DNA from: Narthecium ossifragum
Lineage: Eukaryota > Streptophyta > Magnoliopsida > Dioscoreales > Nartheciaceae
Length of the DNA stretch: 64,000 nt
Direction: 5' to 3'
Assembly (NCBI GenBank): GCA_963920575.1
Contig: OY986972.1
Coordinates: 16,534,502-16,598,501 of the forward strand
The notes under the pieces were generated by a model that saw nothing but the letters and a program-made list of their open reading frames with translations, was not told the origin of the DNA and did no database searches. Below, one piece after another: positions 22,711-33,633 of this stretch; the first letter of the stretch is position 1; the number at the start of each line of letters is the position of its first letter. A program made the translations under genes and the position numbers.

Positions 22711-23084
22711 AGGCCGGGTTATTTACATACGTGTCCATTAAAACTTGCTATATTACATATGTAGCCCTACATTCTTCCAAATTATATATATATATCCTTG
22801 CAAACATCGAAAAAATTGAAAACATACCTCTCTGACCTCATGACATTAAAAAGGCCCTACAAAATGACCATTTTTCCCTTAGCCTACTCCTATGAGCTAA
22901 ATTCTAATATATATGAATAAAGGAAAATGGTAACTTTACAGTCCCTTTTTAATGTCATGAGGTTGGAGGGATTACATGCCTTTTTTAACATCATGAGGTC
23001 AGAGGGGTATGTTTTAGATTTTTTCAATGTTTGTAGAGGTATATATGTAATATGGAAGAATGTAGAGAGAAATATGAAATAACC
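22711..23084. mobile_element. Fold-back MITE with 9-bp target duplication
   Basis: A 374-bp element flanked by AATAAAAGT (22702-22710 and 23085-23093). Its two halves are extensive inverted repeats: for example TGACCTCATGACATTAAAAA (about 22836) pairs with sequence around 22955-23000, and the ends read GGGTTATTTACATA and, inward from the right, GGTTATTTCATATTT. The 9-bp duplication suggests mobilisation by a Mutator-type transposase. It has no coding capacity. Confidence 0.85.
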
Positions 23085-23114
23085 AATAAAAGTAAAGGAG
23101 TCAGATGTAACTGC

Positions 23115-24285
23115 GGATATTTTCATAAAATAGCCACAAAGTAGAAAGATATTCGCAAAAAAAAATTAGATATTTGTTTCGAATTTTTAACATATTAAAT
23201 CCACTTGTATCAATTTATCAAAACATGTCCGTTTAGCTTTTTCTTTACATTTGAGTCCAAAACCCTTTTCTCAACCACTATGCCCTTGGCCCTATCAGCG
23301 AGAATCCAATGAAATATTATAAATTAGGCCACGTTTGTTCTGCGGAATAGGATAAGGGTGGATATAATCTCCCCGGAGATTGTATCCTAGGAGATGATGT
23401 GAGGGTTAAACTCTTCTCCCGTGTTTGGTAAAACATAGGATAAGGGGGGAGAAAATTTAATTAAATATTTGAACCTTTTAATCCACTGGATCTCATATCA
23501 TGGGATTGCATATCCCACCTCCCCCTGAGATTATTTTATCCCATGTACATGGGATATGAAGTCCCAATGAGATTATTTATTCCATCCCTAACAACACACC
23601 AAATGTGGGATAAAGTGGGGTCCACATGATTACTATTCATATCCCTAAAAACATCCGCTAGCTCTTGGTAGGCCCTGCCATAACGAATCTTGGCCATGGA
23701 TCTACATCCACCTAATAGCAACAACCAAGATTCGATCTAACACTAGTAGGCAGAACAACTCTCTGGATTTATTTACCTTATTTTGAACATTGAATCACTC
23801 GAGAAAATTTTGGGTTCACGCTGGATGGAAAACTCCCGTGTCCCTTTCTCTTCTCCCTGGCAATCAAGCCTTCACCATCTCCGACTCAGACGCACACATG
23901 CCGAGATGGCTTTTCCGGCCATCATAATCAAAATCTTTATATTCTCTCTCTAAAAGGTTCAACAAAAGAATCTATGGGTTTACCTCTTTTTTTTTGTATT
24001 CTTTTGCTATTTGTATGGAAAAAATGATTTGGGAATCTATCTTTGATCTATTTCTGGAAATGAGTTCTTGTTTTTTGGGAGTTCATTAAATGGTTTGCAT
24101 CAAAATCTTTTTTTTTTGTTTTTGGGTTTTTTACTATCTTTTTTCTCGATGTGTTCTTCCTATTTCGATCTTTTAATTTCTCTCTTTTCAGAGCTTTTTG
24201 GTACAAATTCATTCCCCTTTTCAACTAATCTTCACCAGAATCTAAAATATGTTTCTTGGTATATACTTCGCCTTTTGATATCATA
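23115..24285 (+). repeat. MULE-2 left inverted repeat
   Basis: Matches the reverse complement of 47485-48333 over nearly its whole length outside the MITE at 23337-23650. Shared blocks include GGATCTACATCCACCTA, TGGATTTATTTACCTTATTT, CAATCAAGCCTTCACC and TCTCGATGTGTTCTTCCTAT. Confidence 0.88.
23337..23650. mobile_element. Tourist/Harbinger-like MITE inside the MULE-2 end
   Basis: Begins after TTA with GGCCACGTTTGTTCTGCGGA. The right side, read inward, gives CACATTTGGTGTGTTGTTAG followed by GGATGGAATAA. The homology between the two MULE-2 ends stops before it and resumes after it, so it inserted into the left end. Internal GGGATAT/ATATCCC inverted motifs are present. The right boundary is approximate. 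Confidence 0.6.
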
Positions 24286-24524
24286 ACATCATAATGATCA
24301 TAATAAGATAAGTAGTAATGGCAAGTTTAGATGAACACAAACAATTGAAAACGAAAAATGATCTAAAGACAATTAAGTAGCAATGCAGACAAGTTGTAAT
24401 TATCTGCAGAAAAAAGCTATAGCATTCTTCCTTTTGATGTCTAGGATGGATCTAACCCTAACAAAAGCACATAAATAATTCACCAACAATCACTAAAGAA
24501 AATATATTTTATGTGGCAATAATT

Positions 24525-25120
24525 AACGGCAACACAACAGTTGCCATAAACACTTGTCTTTTACGGCAATGAACAAGTTGCCATAAATGTTTGTTCTTTT
24601 ATGGCAAGTAGAAATATTGCCATAATTGGTAACCTTTTTTTAATGGCAATGCTAATTATTGTCGAAAATTATCAACATATTTTACGGCAAATCCATGTAC
24701 TGCCATATAATACTATGTTATTTAATGGCAAGTTGTTTGTTGCCACTTATAGTGTATATATTTTTTGTCAATTAAACATGTAGCCAGAAAAGAAGTAAGA
24801 CTTTGATGGCAACCCGAAACGGTGCCGTAATCTCAAATCGCTTTCATGGCAATGTTAATTATTGCCAGGAATTGTGAGAACATTTTTGACAAATCCATGT
24901 GTTGCCATATAATATTATGATATTTAACAACACATAGTATTATTGTCGCATATAGTTTGTATATTTACGGCCATTGAAGATGTCGCTAGATAATAATATT
25001 AAACGACATTCTTACGTATTTGATGGCACTTTCATGGCAATATTAAGTCTTGCCGTGAAATAGTAAATCCTTATACGACAATTCAGCTTGTCGTCACAAT
25101 AGATAATAATATTAAACGAC
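24525..25120. repeat. CACTA left subterminal repeat array
   Basis: Repeated TTGCCATAA / ATGGCAA units in both orientations, in sub-repeats of about 100 bases (for example AATAATATTAAACGACATTC at about 24993 and again at about 25106). The array resumes at 33634-33800 after the retroelement, confirming the insertion. Confidence 0.85.
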
Positions 25121-25125
25121 ATTCT

Positions 25126-25445
25126 TGTTGGTGGCTGGGCGCTGTAGGCCTTGGTTGCGGGCCAGATGAGCTAGGTGCTCAGGTTGCGGGCCAGGCTGCA
25201 GGCCCAGGGCCAGCGTCACCCCCTGGGGTCACCGTGGTTGGCCTTGGCTTGATGGGCTGAGTGAAGGTCCTGGCCAGGGTGGGCTCCTAACGGACTCAAC
25301 CCGGGCAGCGCGGCTGCGCTGCCAGTGGTGCTGGCGGTCGATTCGTCGGGTCGATCGCGGCTCTATGGTAAAGGCAATATGGGCCCCCCTACTATCACTC
25401 CGGAGTTTTCGTACGAGTGGTTAGCTCATGGATCCTGAATCGTGA
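25126..25445 (+). repeat. Short (320-bp) LTR, 5' copy
   Basis: Pairs with 33309-33628 with few differences. Its last three bases are lost or overlap the primer-binding site (the end reads GAATCG then TGATATCAGAGC). Confidence 0.92.
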
Positions 25446-25454
25446 TATCAGAGC
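25443..25454 (+). promoter_or_regulatory. Primer-binding site 1 (tRNA-iMet type)
   Basis: TGATATCAGAGC, one mismatch from the canonical TGGTATCAGAGC complementary to initiator tRNA-Met. It continues TAGGTC as in SIRE-type leaders. Confidence 0.75.
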
Positions 25455-25504
25455 TAGGTCTTTAATTTAGTGGTGAAACAACCCTTAGAGGATCCTATTT
25501 AGAG

Positions 25505-28500
25505 ATGAAAAACATAGAGGGACAAGCTACCAATAGGCCACCCTACTTCAATGGTTCAAACTACAATTACTGGAAAACAAAAATGGAAATTTTTGTTCAA
25601 TCAATGGACTATGAGGCATGGCTAGTAATAGAGGATGGACCTTATGTCCCTACTAAAATTGTTGATGGGAAAGATGTCCCAAAGATAAAAAGTGACTACA
25701 CCCCAATTGACCTCAAGAACCTTCAAACTAATGCCAACGCCAAAAGCTTTCTATTTTGTGCCCTTAGCCCTAGTGAATTCAATAGGGTCTCTACATGCAA
25801 ATCAGCAAAAGAGATATGGGACAAACTTGAGGTTACATATGAGGGAAATAGCCGGGTTAAAGAATCTAAGATAAGTATGCTTGTACATGAGTATGAACTA
25901 TTTTGTATGAAGAATGATGAAACTATTAGTGAAATGTTTACACGTTTTACTAACATATTAAATATGCTTGAATCTCTTGGAAGAATTTATGCTAACGATG
26001 AGGTTGTGAGGAAGATTCTTAGGTGTCTACCTAAGTCTTGGGATCCTAAAGTGACAGCGATAGAAGAAGCCAAGGATCTATCCAAATTGCCACTAGATGA
26101 GCTCATGGGTTCCCTCATGACCTATGAGATGAACTTGAAGAGAAGCAACGAAGAGGGAGATAAAAAGAAGAAGACGGTTGCCTTCAAGTCATCTAGCAAA
26201 GACTCATCCGATTCAAGTGATGGAGATGACGATAAGGAGTTGGCGATGATATCAAGAAGAATACAAAAGATCTTCAAACGTCAAGGAGGAAAGAAATTCT
26301 TCAAGAAGAAATTCCCCAAAGGTGAAAAATACAATCCTACTTCTTCTAACCAAAATGAAATCATATGTTATGAGTGTAGAAAACCCGGACACTACAAGTT
26401 CGATTGCCCTCAACTCAAGAAGCCTTCAAGGAAGGAGTTCAATAATAGGAAGGCAATGGTGGCTACTTGGGGAGAAAGTGATGTGGAGACCTCATCCGAT
26501 GAAGAAGAACAAGAGATAGCCAACATATGCTTAATGGCACATGGAGATGAGGAAGAAGAAGAAAATGAGGAATGCATGAGATCCAAGATCAATACCAACA
26601 CAAAGGCTAAAAGATGGTACCTTGATAGTGGATGCTCAAGACATATGACGGGTGAAAGGAGCATGTTCTCAACCCTTCAATCTAAAGATGGAGGAATGGT
26701 GACTTTTGGAGATAATGGAAAAGGAAAAATTATTGGCATTGGCAATATTGGTAAAACCTCTTCCATTATTATTGAAAATGTTCTCTTAGTTGAAGGTTTG
26801 AAACATAACTTGTTTAGCATTAGTCAATTATGTGATAGAGGTAACAAAGTTATTTTTCAAGATTCAAAATGCTATGTTAAGAATGCTCTTAGTGATAAAA
26901 TCTTGCTAGTAGGTCATCGTGATAGTAATGTATACAGATTCTATCTTGATGATCTTGTTTGCCATAATGATGTATGCTTTAGTGCCTTAAATGAAAATTC
27001 TTGGCTATGGCATAGAAAACTTGGACATGCACACATGGATTTAATATCCAAACTTTCTCGAAAAGACCTTGTTCTTGGACTTCCCAAGATCAAATTTGAG
27101 AAAGATAAGATTTGTGATGCATGTCAAAGAGGAAAACAAGTAAAATCCTCTTTCAAGTCTAAAGATATAGTTTCCATCACAAGAGCACTAGAACTCATTC
27201 ATATGGACCTTTTTGGGCCTACTAAACCAACTAGCTTAGGTGGTAGCTCATATGGATTTGTTTTAGTAGATGACTATACTAGATACACTTGGGTGATTTT
27301 CCTTGCACACAAAGATGAAGTCTTTGAGGAATTCATCAACTTTTGTAGAAGAGTCCAAAATGAGAAAGATATTCTCATTACATGCATTAGAAGTGATAAT
27401 GGAGGAGAATTCAAGAATTCCCATTTAGAAAAGTTTTGCAATGACAACGGGATTTTCCATAACTTCTCTTCACCTAGAACCCCTCAACAAAATGGTGTTG
27501 TTGAAAGGAAAAATAGAACCCTACAAGACATGGTTAGAACTTTATTATGTGAAAATAATCTTCCTAAGTATTTTTGGGCCGAAGCAATTAATACTTCTTG
27601 CCACGTGATAAATAGAGTAACCTTGAGACCCATTTTGAAGAAAAACCCTTATGAGCTTTGGAAAGGAAGAATTCCAAATATTGGGTACTTTAGAGCCTTT
27701 GGTTGCAAATGTTTTATCTTGAACAATGGAAAGGATAGTCTTGGAAAATTTGATACTAGATCCGATGAAGGAGTCTTTCTTGGATATTCGGGAAGAAGCA
27801 AAAGTTATAGAATCTTCAATAAAAAGGACTTTGGTGGTTGAAGAATCAATGCATGTTACATTTGATGAAATGATTTTAAATCATAGCAGAATTGATAATG
27901 GTAAAGAAGAGGAAATCCCAAATGACAAATCAAAAGACTTATTGGATAAAACCCAAAATGATGTTGAAGAATTGAATGTTAGATTTGAGGAATCCCTTGA
28001 GATTATACCTAGTGATCAACATCATGAGTTGCCAAAAGATTGGAAGTATGCATCTTCACACCCAAAGGCATTGATAATTGGTGAACCATCAAGAGGAATC
28101 CAAACTAGATCTTCATTAAATACTTGTGCAAATCTAGCCTTCCTATCTCAAATTGAGCCTAAAACGATAGAGGAAGCACTAGAGGATGATCATTGGATCC
28201 TAGCAATGCAAGAAGAGTTGAATCAATTTGAAAGAAATGAAGTTTGGAATTTGGTAACTAGACCTCATGATCATCCCGTTATAGGTACTATATGGGTTTT
28301 TTGAAACAAAATGGATGAATCGGGAACAATTACAAGGAATAAAGCTAGACTAGTTGCAAAAGGTTTCAACCAACAAGAAGGAATTGATTTTGATGAGACT
28401 TTTGCACCGGTAGCTAGACTTGAGGCAATAAGACTACTTCTAGCTTTTGCATCTTACAAAGATTTCAAATTATATCAAATGGATGTTAAGAGTGCCTTCT

Positions 28501-29688
28501 TAAATGGTTTACTAAAAGAAGAAGTCTATGTTGAACAACCTCTCGGTTTTGAAGACTATAAATTGAGAGATCATGTATTCAAACTCACTAAAGCCTTATA
28601 TGGATTAAAACAAGCTCCTAGAGCTTGGTATGAAAGGCTTAGCAAATTCTTGATGGATAATAATTTTTGTAGAGGAAAAAATTGATACTACATTGTTTAC
28701 CAAATCAAAAGGCAAAGATTTACTCTTGGTTCAAATTTATGTTGATGACATTATTTTTGGTTCTACAAATGATAAACTTTGTGAAGAATTTGCAACATGT
28801 ATGCAAAGTGAGTTTGAGATGAGTTTAATGGGTGAACTCAATTATTTTCTTGGTTTACAAATCATGCAAACTCGAGGAGGGATCTTTATTAATCAAGCTA
28901 AATACACTAGAGACCTACTCAAGAAATATGATTTTGTAGAATCCAAAATTTATAGAACCCCCATATGTATAACACTAAAATTAGACAAGGATGAAGATGG
29001 GAAACCCATTGAACAAACACTTTATAGAGGGATGATTGGTTCTTTACTCTATTTGACCGCTAGTAGACCGGACATCATGTTTAATGTTTGCCTTTGTGCT
29101 AGATATCAATCTTGTCCTAAGGAATCTCATTTGGTTGCGGTCAAGAGGATCTTTAGATATCTAATAGGAACTCAAAATTATGATTTGTGTTATCCTAGAA
29201 GATCATCTTTTGATCTAATTGGCTACTCCGATGTGGATTTTGCCGGATGTAGACTTGATAGAAAAAGCACAAGTAGTACATGTCACTTTCTTGGTCATGC
29301 ACTTGTTTCTTGGTTCTCCAAGAAGCAAAATTCAGTTGCCTTATCCACCGCCGAAGCGGAATACATTGCGGCGGGTAGTTGTTGTGCACAATTACTTTGG
29401 ATGAAAATGCAATTGGAAGATTACAACATACATGTAGGCAAAATGCCCATTAGATGTGACAACACTAGTGCCATAAACATATCTAAAAATCCCATCCTAC
29501 ATTCTAGAACAAAGCACATAAAAATTAGACATCATTTCCTTTGTGACCATGCACAAAAAGGAGATATTGCACTTGAGTTTGTTAGCACCGAACATCAAAT
29601 TGTGGATATTCTAACCAAACCCTTGAGTGAAGACAGAATTCTCTATCTACTAAGGGAGCTTGGGATGTCCAATGGATGTCCAAAATAA
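25505..29688 (+). pseudogene. SIRE-like Copia gag-pol, broken
   Basis: Starts at the ATG 25505. Domains: Gag (about 25530-26150), CCHC knuckle CYECRKPGHYKFDC (about 26367), protease WYLDSGCSRHMTG (about 26614), integrase zinc finger (HRKLGHAHMDL about 27010, CDACQRGKQ about 27113) and DDE core (HMDLFGP, SDNGGEF about 27391, NGVVERKNRTLQDM about 27491). Reverse transcriptase follows ([20 protein letters not shown] about 28348, YVDDIIFGS about 28738), then RNase H (YSDVDFAGC about 29223, STAEAEYIA about 29344, CDNTSAI about 29457). The order integrase then RT is the Copia order. Three breaks are seen: a frameshift near 27820 in an A-run, a TGA at 28302 and a frameshift/stop at 28683 in an A-run. 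The polyprotein cannot be made from this copy. Confidence 0.95.
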
Positions 29689-29894
29689 AGGAGCTAAAAG
29701 GAAAAGGTATGGTCACCTCTTTAACTGCTTTTCATACCATATTGAACTTGAATGCTAAATTTTGGTAAATTAAGTTAATATCATGATTAATGAGTGATTT
29801 TTGTCTCATAATATTTAGTTACACGTGCATGCAAAGATTTGCGATGTTTTGATTTAAAAATGATTTTAAATTAAATTTCAAAAATCACTTTCTG

Positions 29895-30180
29895 GAACTG
29901 ACGGTCGATCCAGACTTCTTGACGATCGACCGTGCGTACATTCGCACTGGACGGTCGACCGCCAACTTCCTTGGATCGACCGTGGGATTTCATTTTTAAA
30001 CCCATTGTGTTCCACGGTTGATCGCAAACTTTTTGGATCGACCGTGGGCTTGGCTTTTTACACAAATGTGCGCGACGGTCGACCGCCAACTTCGTTGGAT
30101 CGACCGTGCGATGCTTTTTTACACAAAACGCTCGCGACGGTTGACCGCCAATTTCTTACGATCGACCGCCACGGACCGTG
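29895..30180. repeat. CGGTCGACCG palindrome array upstream of the extra ORF
   Basis: Five to six units, mostly inverted pairs of the form CGGTCGA-C/T-C ... GGATCGACCGT with 10-16 bases between arms. It lies between the end of pol and the 30364 ORF, followed by a TATA-like TTATAACTCC (about 30228) and CT-rich leader. Confidence 0.88.
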
Positions 30181-30224
30181 TGACAACTTAAGTAGGGGTT
30201 TTTTCGACATTTCCTCTCCAATCT

Positions 30225-30237
30225 CCCCTTATAACTC
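30225..30237 (+). promoter_or_regulatory. Candidate TATA box of the extra ORF
   Basis: CCCTTATAACTCC lies directly downstream of the palindrome array and 127 bases upstream of the ATG at 30364, with a CT-rich leader between. The arrangement repeats that in the LTR of the same element. Functional assignment is inference. Confidence 0.4.
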
Positions 30238-30363
30238 CCGATAACCCTTCATTCACCTCCCTGGTTCGACCGTGCCCTAACTCCTCCAAGCGACCGTGCT
30301 CCTCCTCTCTCTCTCAAACCGATCTCCTCTTCCCCACTCAAAACCCTAACCAGCTGGTGCACC

Positions 30364-31581
30364 ATGCCTCGTACCAAGAATGCTGGTCCTCCTCCACCTG
30401 AGGAACCAAGTCCAGCTGGGAAACGGAAAACGGCAGCAACAAAGAAGCCACCCGGGTCAAAGAAAGCCAAAGGAGTGCAAGGCGGTTCTTCATCCAATCC
30501 TCCACCTACCCCTTCCTACGATGACTACTTCTTCCTAGATATGGATAGGTATAAATCCTGGCCTGAATTTAAGGATAAATTCGTTATTTCCGGTAGAGCT
30601 TTACAATTGCCCACAAACAAGAAACATGTAGTTGAACACTTCTTTACTGATATGGGTTGGAAAAAATACTTAGAGATGCCTCAGTTCATCTATCCCGAAA
30701 TGGTTAGGTATTTTTATTGCAATATGATTGAGGATATAGATAATGAAGGTTGTGTAGCTATTAGTAGCTATGTCTATGGTAATGAATTCAAAATTACCAT
30801 AGGATGGTTGAATGAGCTACTAGATGCACCTAATCAAGGAGAGTGCATATACTTCACTTCTTATGAGGATCTCAATAGAGTTGATAAGGACAAACAAGGG
30901 AGGAAGGCAATCCTTAAGGCCCTACTTGTTGAGAAAAACCCTATAGAGCTAAATAGCCTACACCAACAATTTAGGGAGCTTGCCCACTTCCTAAGAACAA
31001 ACCTATTTCCTAAGCTTAGCCATCATGATCACTTAAAACCCATCCATGCCTATGTTCTTTCTTGCATGGTTAGGAAGAAGCCTCTTAACCTAGGTTATCT
31101 CCTTATCAAGGAGATGCTTAATCTAAATGCTAGGCAATCACTTCCTTTTGGGGGGCTTCTAACAACAATTTTCCAAGCCCTCACCCTAAACCTAGCCGAT
31201 GATGAACGGAAACCCCTTTCTCAACCCTTCAATAAGTCCACCTACAAGAGGATGAAGGCCGCCAAACGAGCTCTAGGCCTCAGTTGGCCTGATGTCAGTG
31301 GAGATGAAGATAATGTGCCTCAAGAAGAGCATGAAGCAGAAAATTTAGGGGGAGAGCCTTTACTTGAAGGACATCAAGGAGAATCCTCTAGTAGCCGAGT
31401 TCGTTGCACCACGGCACAAAGGATTGATGATCTTGAAGCAAGATTGGGAAGAATGGAAGCGAGTCTAGATGACATCAAGACTTCCCAAATCCAAGATATT
31501 GCTAGGATATCCAAGCAACTTGAAGATATTTTCGCCTACATCAAGAATGAATTCCCACCTGACACTCCTTCAGTTGATTGA
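30364..31581 (+). CDS. Putative plant transposon protein (extra ORF of the SIRE-like Copia)
   Basis: 405 codons, intact, from the ATG at 30364 to the stop at 31579. Residues about 1-40 are Pro- and Lys-rich with a nuclear-signal-like KRKTAATKKPPGSKKAK. Residues about 60-300 form a globular domain (SWPEFKDKFVISGR, FIYPEMVRYFYCNM, SSYVYGNEFKITIGWLNELL, PIHAYVLSCMVRKKPLNLGY) that I recognise as the putative plant transposon protein / Transposase_32 type. Residues about 350-395 form a coiled coil (RIDDLEARLGRMEASLDDIK). Such ORFs sit downstream of pol in large Copia and Gypsy elements, where other SIRE elements carry an envelope-like ORF; the function is unknown. No signal peptide or membrane segment is visible. 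It stays open while pol has three breaks, and it has its own upstream palindrome array and TATA-like box. Confidence 0.75.
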   Translation: MPRTKNAGPPPPEEPSPAGKRKTAATKKPPGSKKAKGVQGGSSSNPPPTPSYDDYFFLDMDRYKSWPEFKDKFVISGRALQLPTNKKHVVEHFFTDMGWKKYLEMPQFIYPEMVRYFYCNMIEDIDNEGCVAISSYVYGNEFKITIGWLNELLDAPNQGECIYFTSYEDLNRVDKDKQGRKAILKALLVEKNPIELNSLHQQFRELAHFLRTNLFPKLSHHDHLKPIHAYVLSCMVRKKPLNLGYLLIKEMLNLNARQSLPFGGLLTTIFQALTLNLADDERKPLSQPFNKSTYKRMKAAKRALGLSWPDVSGDEDNVPQEEHEAENLGGEPLLEGHQGESSSSRVRCTTAQRIDDLEARLGRMEASLDDIKTSQIQDIARISKQLEDIFAYIKNEFPPDTPSVD

Positions 31582-32078
31582 TCCTAATTCCCCCATCCTT
31601 CCTACTTCTTTTTGATAATGCCAAAGGGGGAGAAAAAGTGTGATGAAAATGTGAACAATAGCCCTACATTTCTACATTTCAGATCTTTACTTTTGTATTT
31701 TGGAAAACCTTGTTTTGAAATGAAAGTCTTGTAATTTCAAGTTTTTTTGAATGATTTTGAATCTTTTGAATGAAATGCAGATGTGTTTGGATATTGCTAT
31801 GATGTATTAATACAATGTTATAATTCAATATGAAATCACTTCATGAAAGCTTAAATGTTGTTATTGAAAAGAAGTGAACATGCTAAAATCCAAACTATTA
31901 TGTCAAAATATCTTGAATGGAACTTTTAATATCATTTTAAAGATATATGACTTATGTGCATCACGAAAATTAACTTTAGAATACATTTTTTGAAAGAAAA
32001 GGATGCATTGGTTAAGGGGGAGTCAAAATATTTTATCATCACATTTAAAAGGATTGTCATCATCAAAAAGGGGGAGAT
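31582..32078 (+). other. 3' internal region of SIRE-like Copia with purine-rich tracts
   Basis: AT-rich, no gene. Two purine-rich tracts recur, AAAGGGGGAGAAAAAG (about 31622) and GTTAAGGGGGAGTC (about 32011), before the final tract AAAAAGGGGGAGAT that abuts the 1172-bp LTR. Multiple such tracts are typical of SIRE/Maximus elements. Confidence 0.75.
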
Positions 32079-33250
32079 TGTTGATCCTAACCTTGTTTAG
32101 ATAATGCCAATATACATTAAAGGATAAAATATATGTTTAATATTTATTACCCCTTTAATTAGAAATCTTAAATTCAATATTTAAGTTATTTTTGTACTGA
32201 CGGTCGATGCAAGGATCGACCGTGGGAATGTGACGGTCGATCCATGGATCGACCGTGATGAATGCATCATACTTGGATATATGCGTATTGGCTCACGGTC
32301 GATCGGTGCATCGATCGTGGGAAGTGTCTTTCTTCACAGAGCCTGACGGACGATGCGACGGTCGATGCGGCGGTCGACCATGGTGCATTAATGAAGAAAG
32401 TGAAGAAGCGACGGTCGATCGGTGCATCGACCGTGGGAAGTGTTTTTCTTGACAGAGCCTGACGGACGATGCGACGGTCGATGCGGCGGTCGACCGTGGC
32501 GCATATATGAAGAAAAGTCAAGGAGCGATGGTCGATCCGAGCATCGACCTTGGGAAGTTATTCTCTTAACAAAGGCTCACAGACGATCTGACGGTCGATG
32601 TCACGGTCGACCGTGAGAGTGACGGACGATGCGTGGATCGACCGTCGACCAAAAAGGCTGAGTTTTTTATACATGATGGACGATGCATGGATCGACCGCC
32701 AGCAGCGCGCAGTGTAAAAAACTAGCCATTGGAGAGTTGCAGGGAGCCGTTGGAGCTCCTAGATGAGCTGGTTGAAGCCCAAGTATAAGTAGTTCCTTCA
32801 TGTAAACTTCCTACAATTTTTATCATTATTATTGAGATCATCTGAGCAAGTTCTAGAAAAGATTTCTACTTATTCTCCCTTGAGCTAAAACCTTTGTAAA
32901 TCTTCTTCAAGTGTGAAGAAGTATTTTGAGAGTTGTTCAACAGCAAGTGGCTGTGATTGTAAGGTTACCAAGCACCAGGAAGCTTGGAGGAAAAACTTGT
33001 AAAGGATTTGCAAGTAGTGGAACCTCAAGGAGAGCCTTGAGAGAAGTGGACGTAGACCAAGAGTTGGGTCGAACCACTATAAATCGGTGTTATCTCTCTA
33101 ACCCTTCCTTCATTTAATTCTTGCATGCTATTGTAGTTAAGTTTCATTTCGTTTACAAGCATTCAAGCTGTTAGATCTTTTTCTATCTGAATTTTCCATC
33201 AATCTAGTTTTTCGAAAAGGGTCCAATTCACCCCTCCTCTTGGACCTTCA
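32079..33250 (+). repeat. SIRE-like LTR (1172 bp), single copy
   Basis: Starts TGTTGATCCTAACC after a polypurine tract and ends CCTTCA. It contains the palindrome array 32198-32692 and a TATA-like GTATAAGTAG at about 32782. It is followed by AT and then TGGTATCAGAGC, so its right border looks like the end of a 5' LTR although it lies on the 3' side of its coding region. Confidence 0.88.
32198..32692. repeat. CGGTCGACCG palindrome array in the SIRE-like LTR
   Basis: About twelve copies of GGTCGATCC/GGTCGATGC paired with GGATCGACCGT/GCATCGACCGT. An approximately 130-base super-repeat is visible (GTCGATCGGTGCATCGA near 32300 and again near 32414). It lies about 90 bases upstream of the TATA-like box. 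Confidence 0.9.
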
Positions 33251-33252
33251 AT

Positions 33253-33308
33253 TGGTATCAGAGCGAGGTTGCGGGTTCAAACCCCGATGGTGTCGCTGGG
33301 GGGGAGAT
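33253..33308 (+). promoter_or_regulatory. Second primer-binding site and minimal internal region of the 320-bp-LTR element
   Basis: TGGTATCAGAGC at 33253-33264 extends as GAGGTT, an 18-base match style to initiator tRNA-Met. About 40 bases later comes the polypurine tract CTGGGGGGGAGAT directly before the 3' short LTR. Together they look like the entire internal region of a TRIM-like non-coding element. A small GCGGGTTCAAACCCCG inverted motif resembling a tRNA T-arm lies in it. Confidence 0.7.
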
Positions 33309-33628
33309 TGTTGGTGGCTGGGCGCTGCAGGCCTTGGTTGCGGGGCAGATGAGCTGGGTGCTCAGGTTGCAGACCAGGCTGCAGGCCCAGGGCCAGCGTC
33401 ACCCCCTGGGGTCACCGTGGTTGGCCTTGGCTTGATGGGCTGAGTGAAGGTCCTGGCCAGGGTGGGCTCCTAACGGACCCGACCCGGGCAGCGTTGCTGC
33501 GCTGCCAGTGGTGCTGGCGGTCGATTCGTCGGGTCGATCGCGGCTTTATGGTAAAGGTATATGGGTGCCTTCTACTTTTACTCCGGAGTTTTTGTACGAG
33601 TGGTTAGCTCGTGGATCCTGAACCGACA
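33309..33628 (+). repeat. Short (320-bp) LTR, 3' copy
   Basis: TGTTGGTGG to GAACCGACA, followed by the target duplication ATTCT (33629-33633). Confidence 0.92.
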
Positions 33629-33633
33629 ATTCT

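Larger units (their letters stand above)
25126..33628 (+). mobile_element. Chimeric LTR retroelement: 320-bp-LTR element carrying a SIRE-like Copia
   Basis: Outer LTRs of about 320 bp (25126-25445, 33309-33628) start TGTTGGTGGCTGGGC, and a perfect 5-bp target duplication ATTCT flanks them. Inside, SIRE-like Copia sequence runs from its primer-binding site (25443) through gag-pol and an extra ORF to its own polypurine tract and its own single 1172-bp LTR (32079-33250). That LTR is followed by a second primer-binding site (33253) and about 55 bases ending in the polypurine tract of the outer LTR. The 5' copy of the 1172-bp LTR is absent. Both joints fall at the primer-binding-site sequence. Confidence 0.85.

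Noticed and set aside
33253..33308. tRNA gene suggested by GCGGGTTCAAACCCCG
   Set aside because: Only a T-arm-like hairpin; no acceptor, D or anticodon arms. It lies in a primer-binding-site region.
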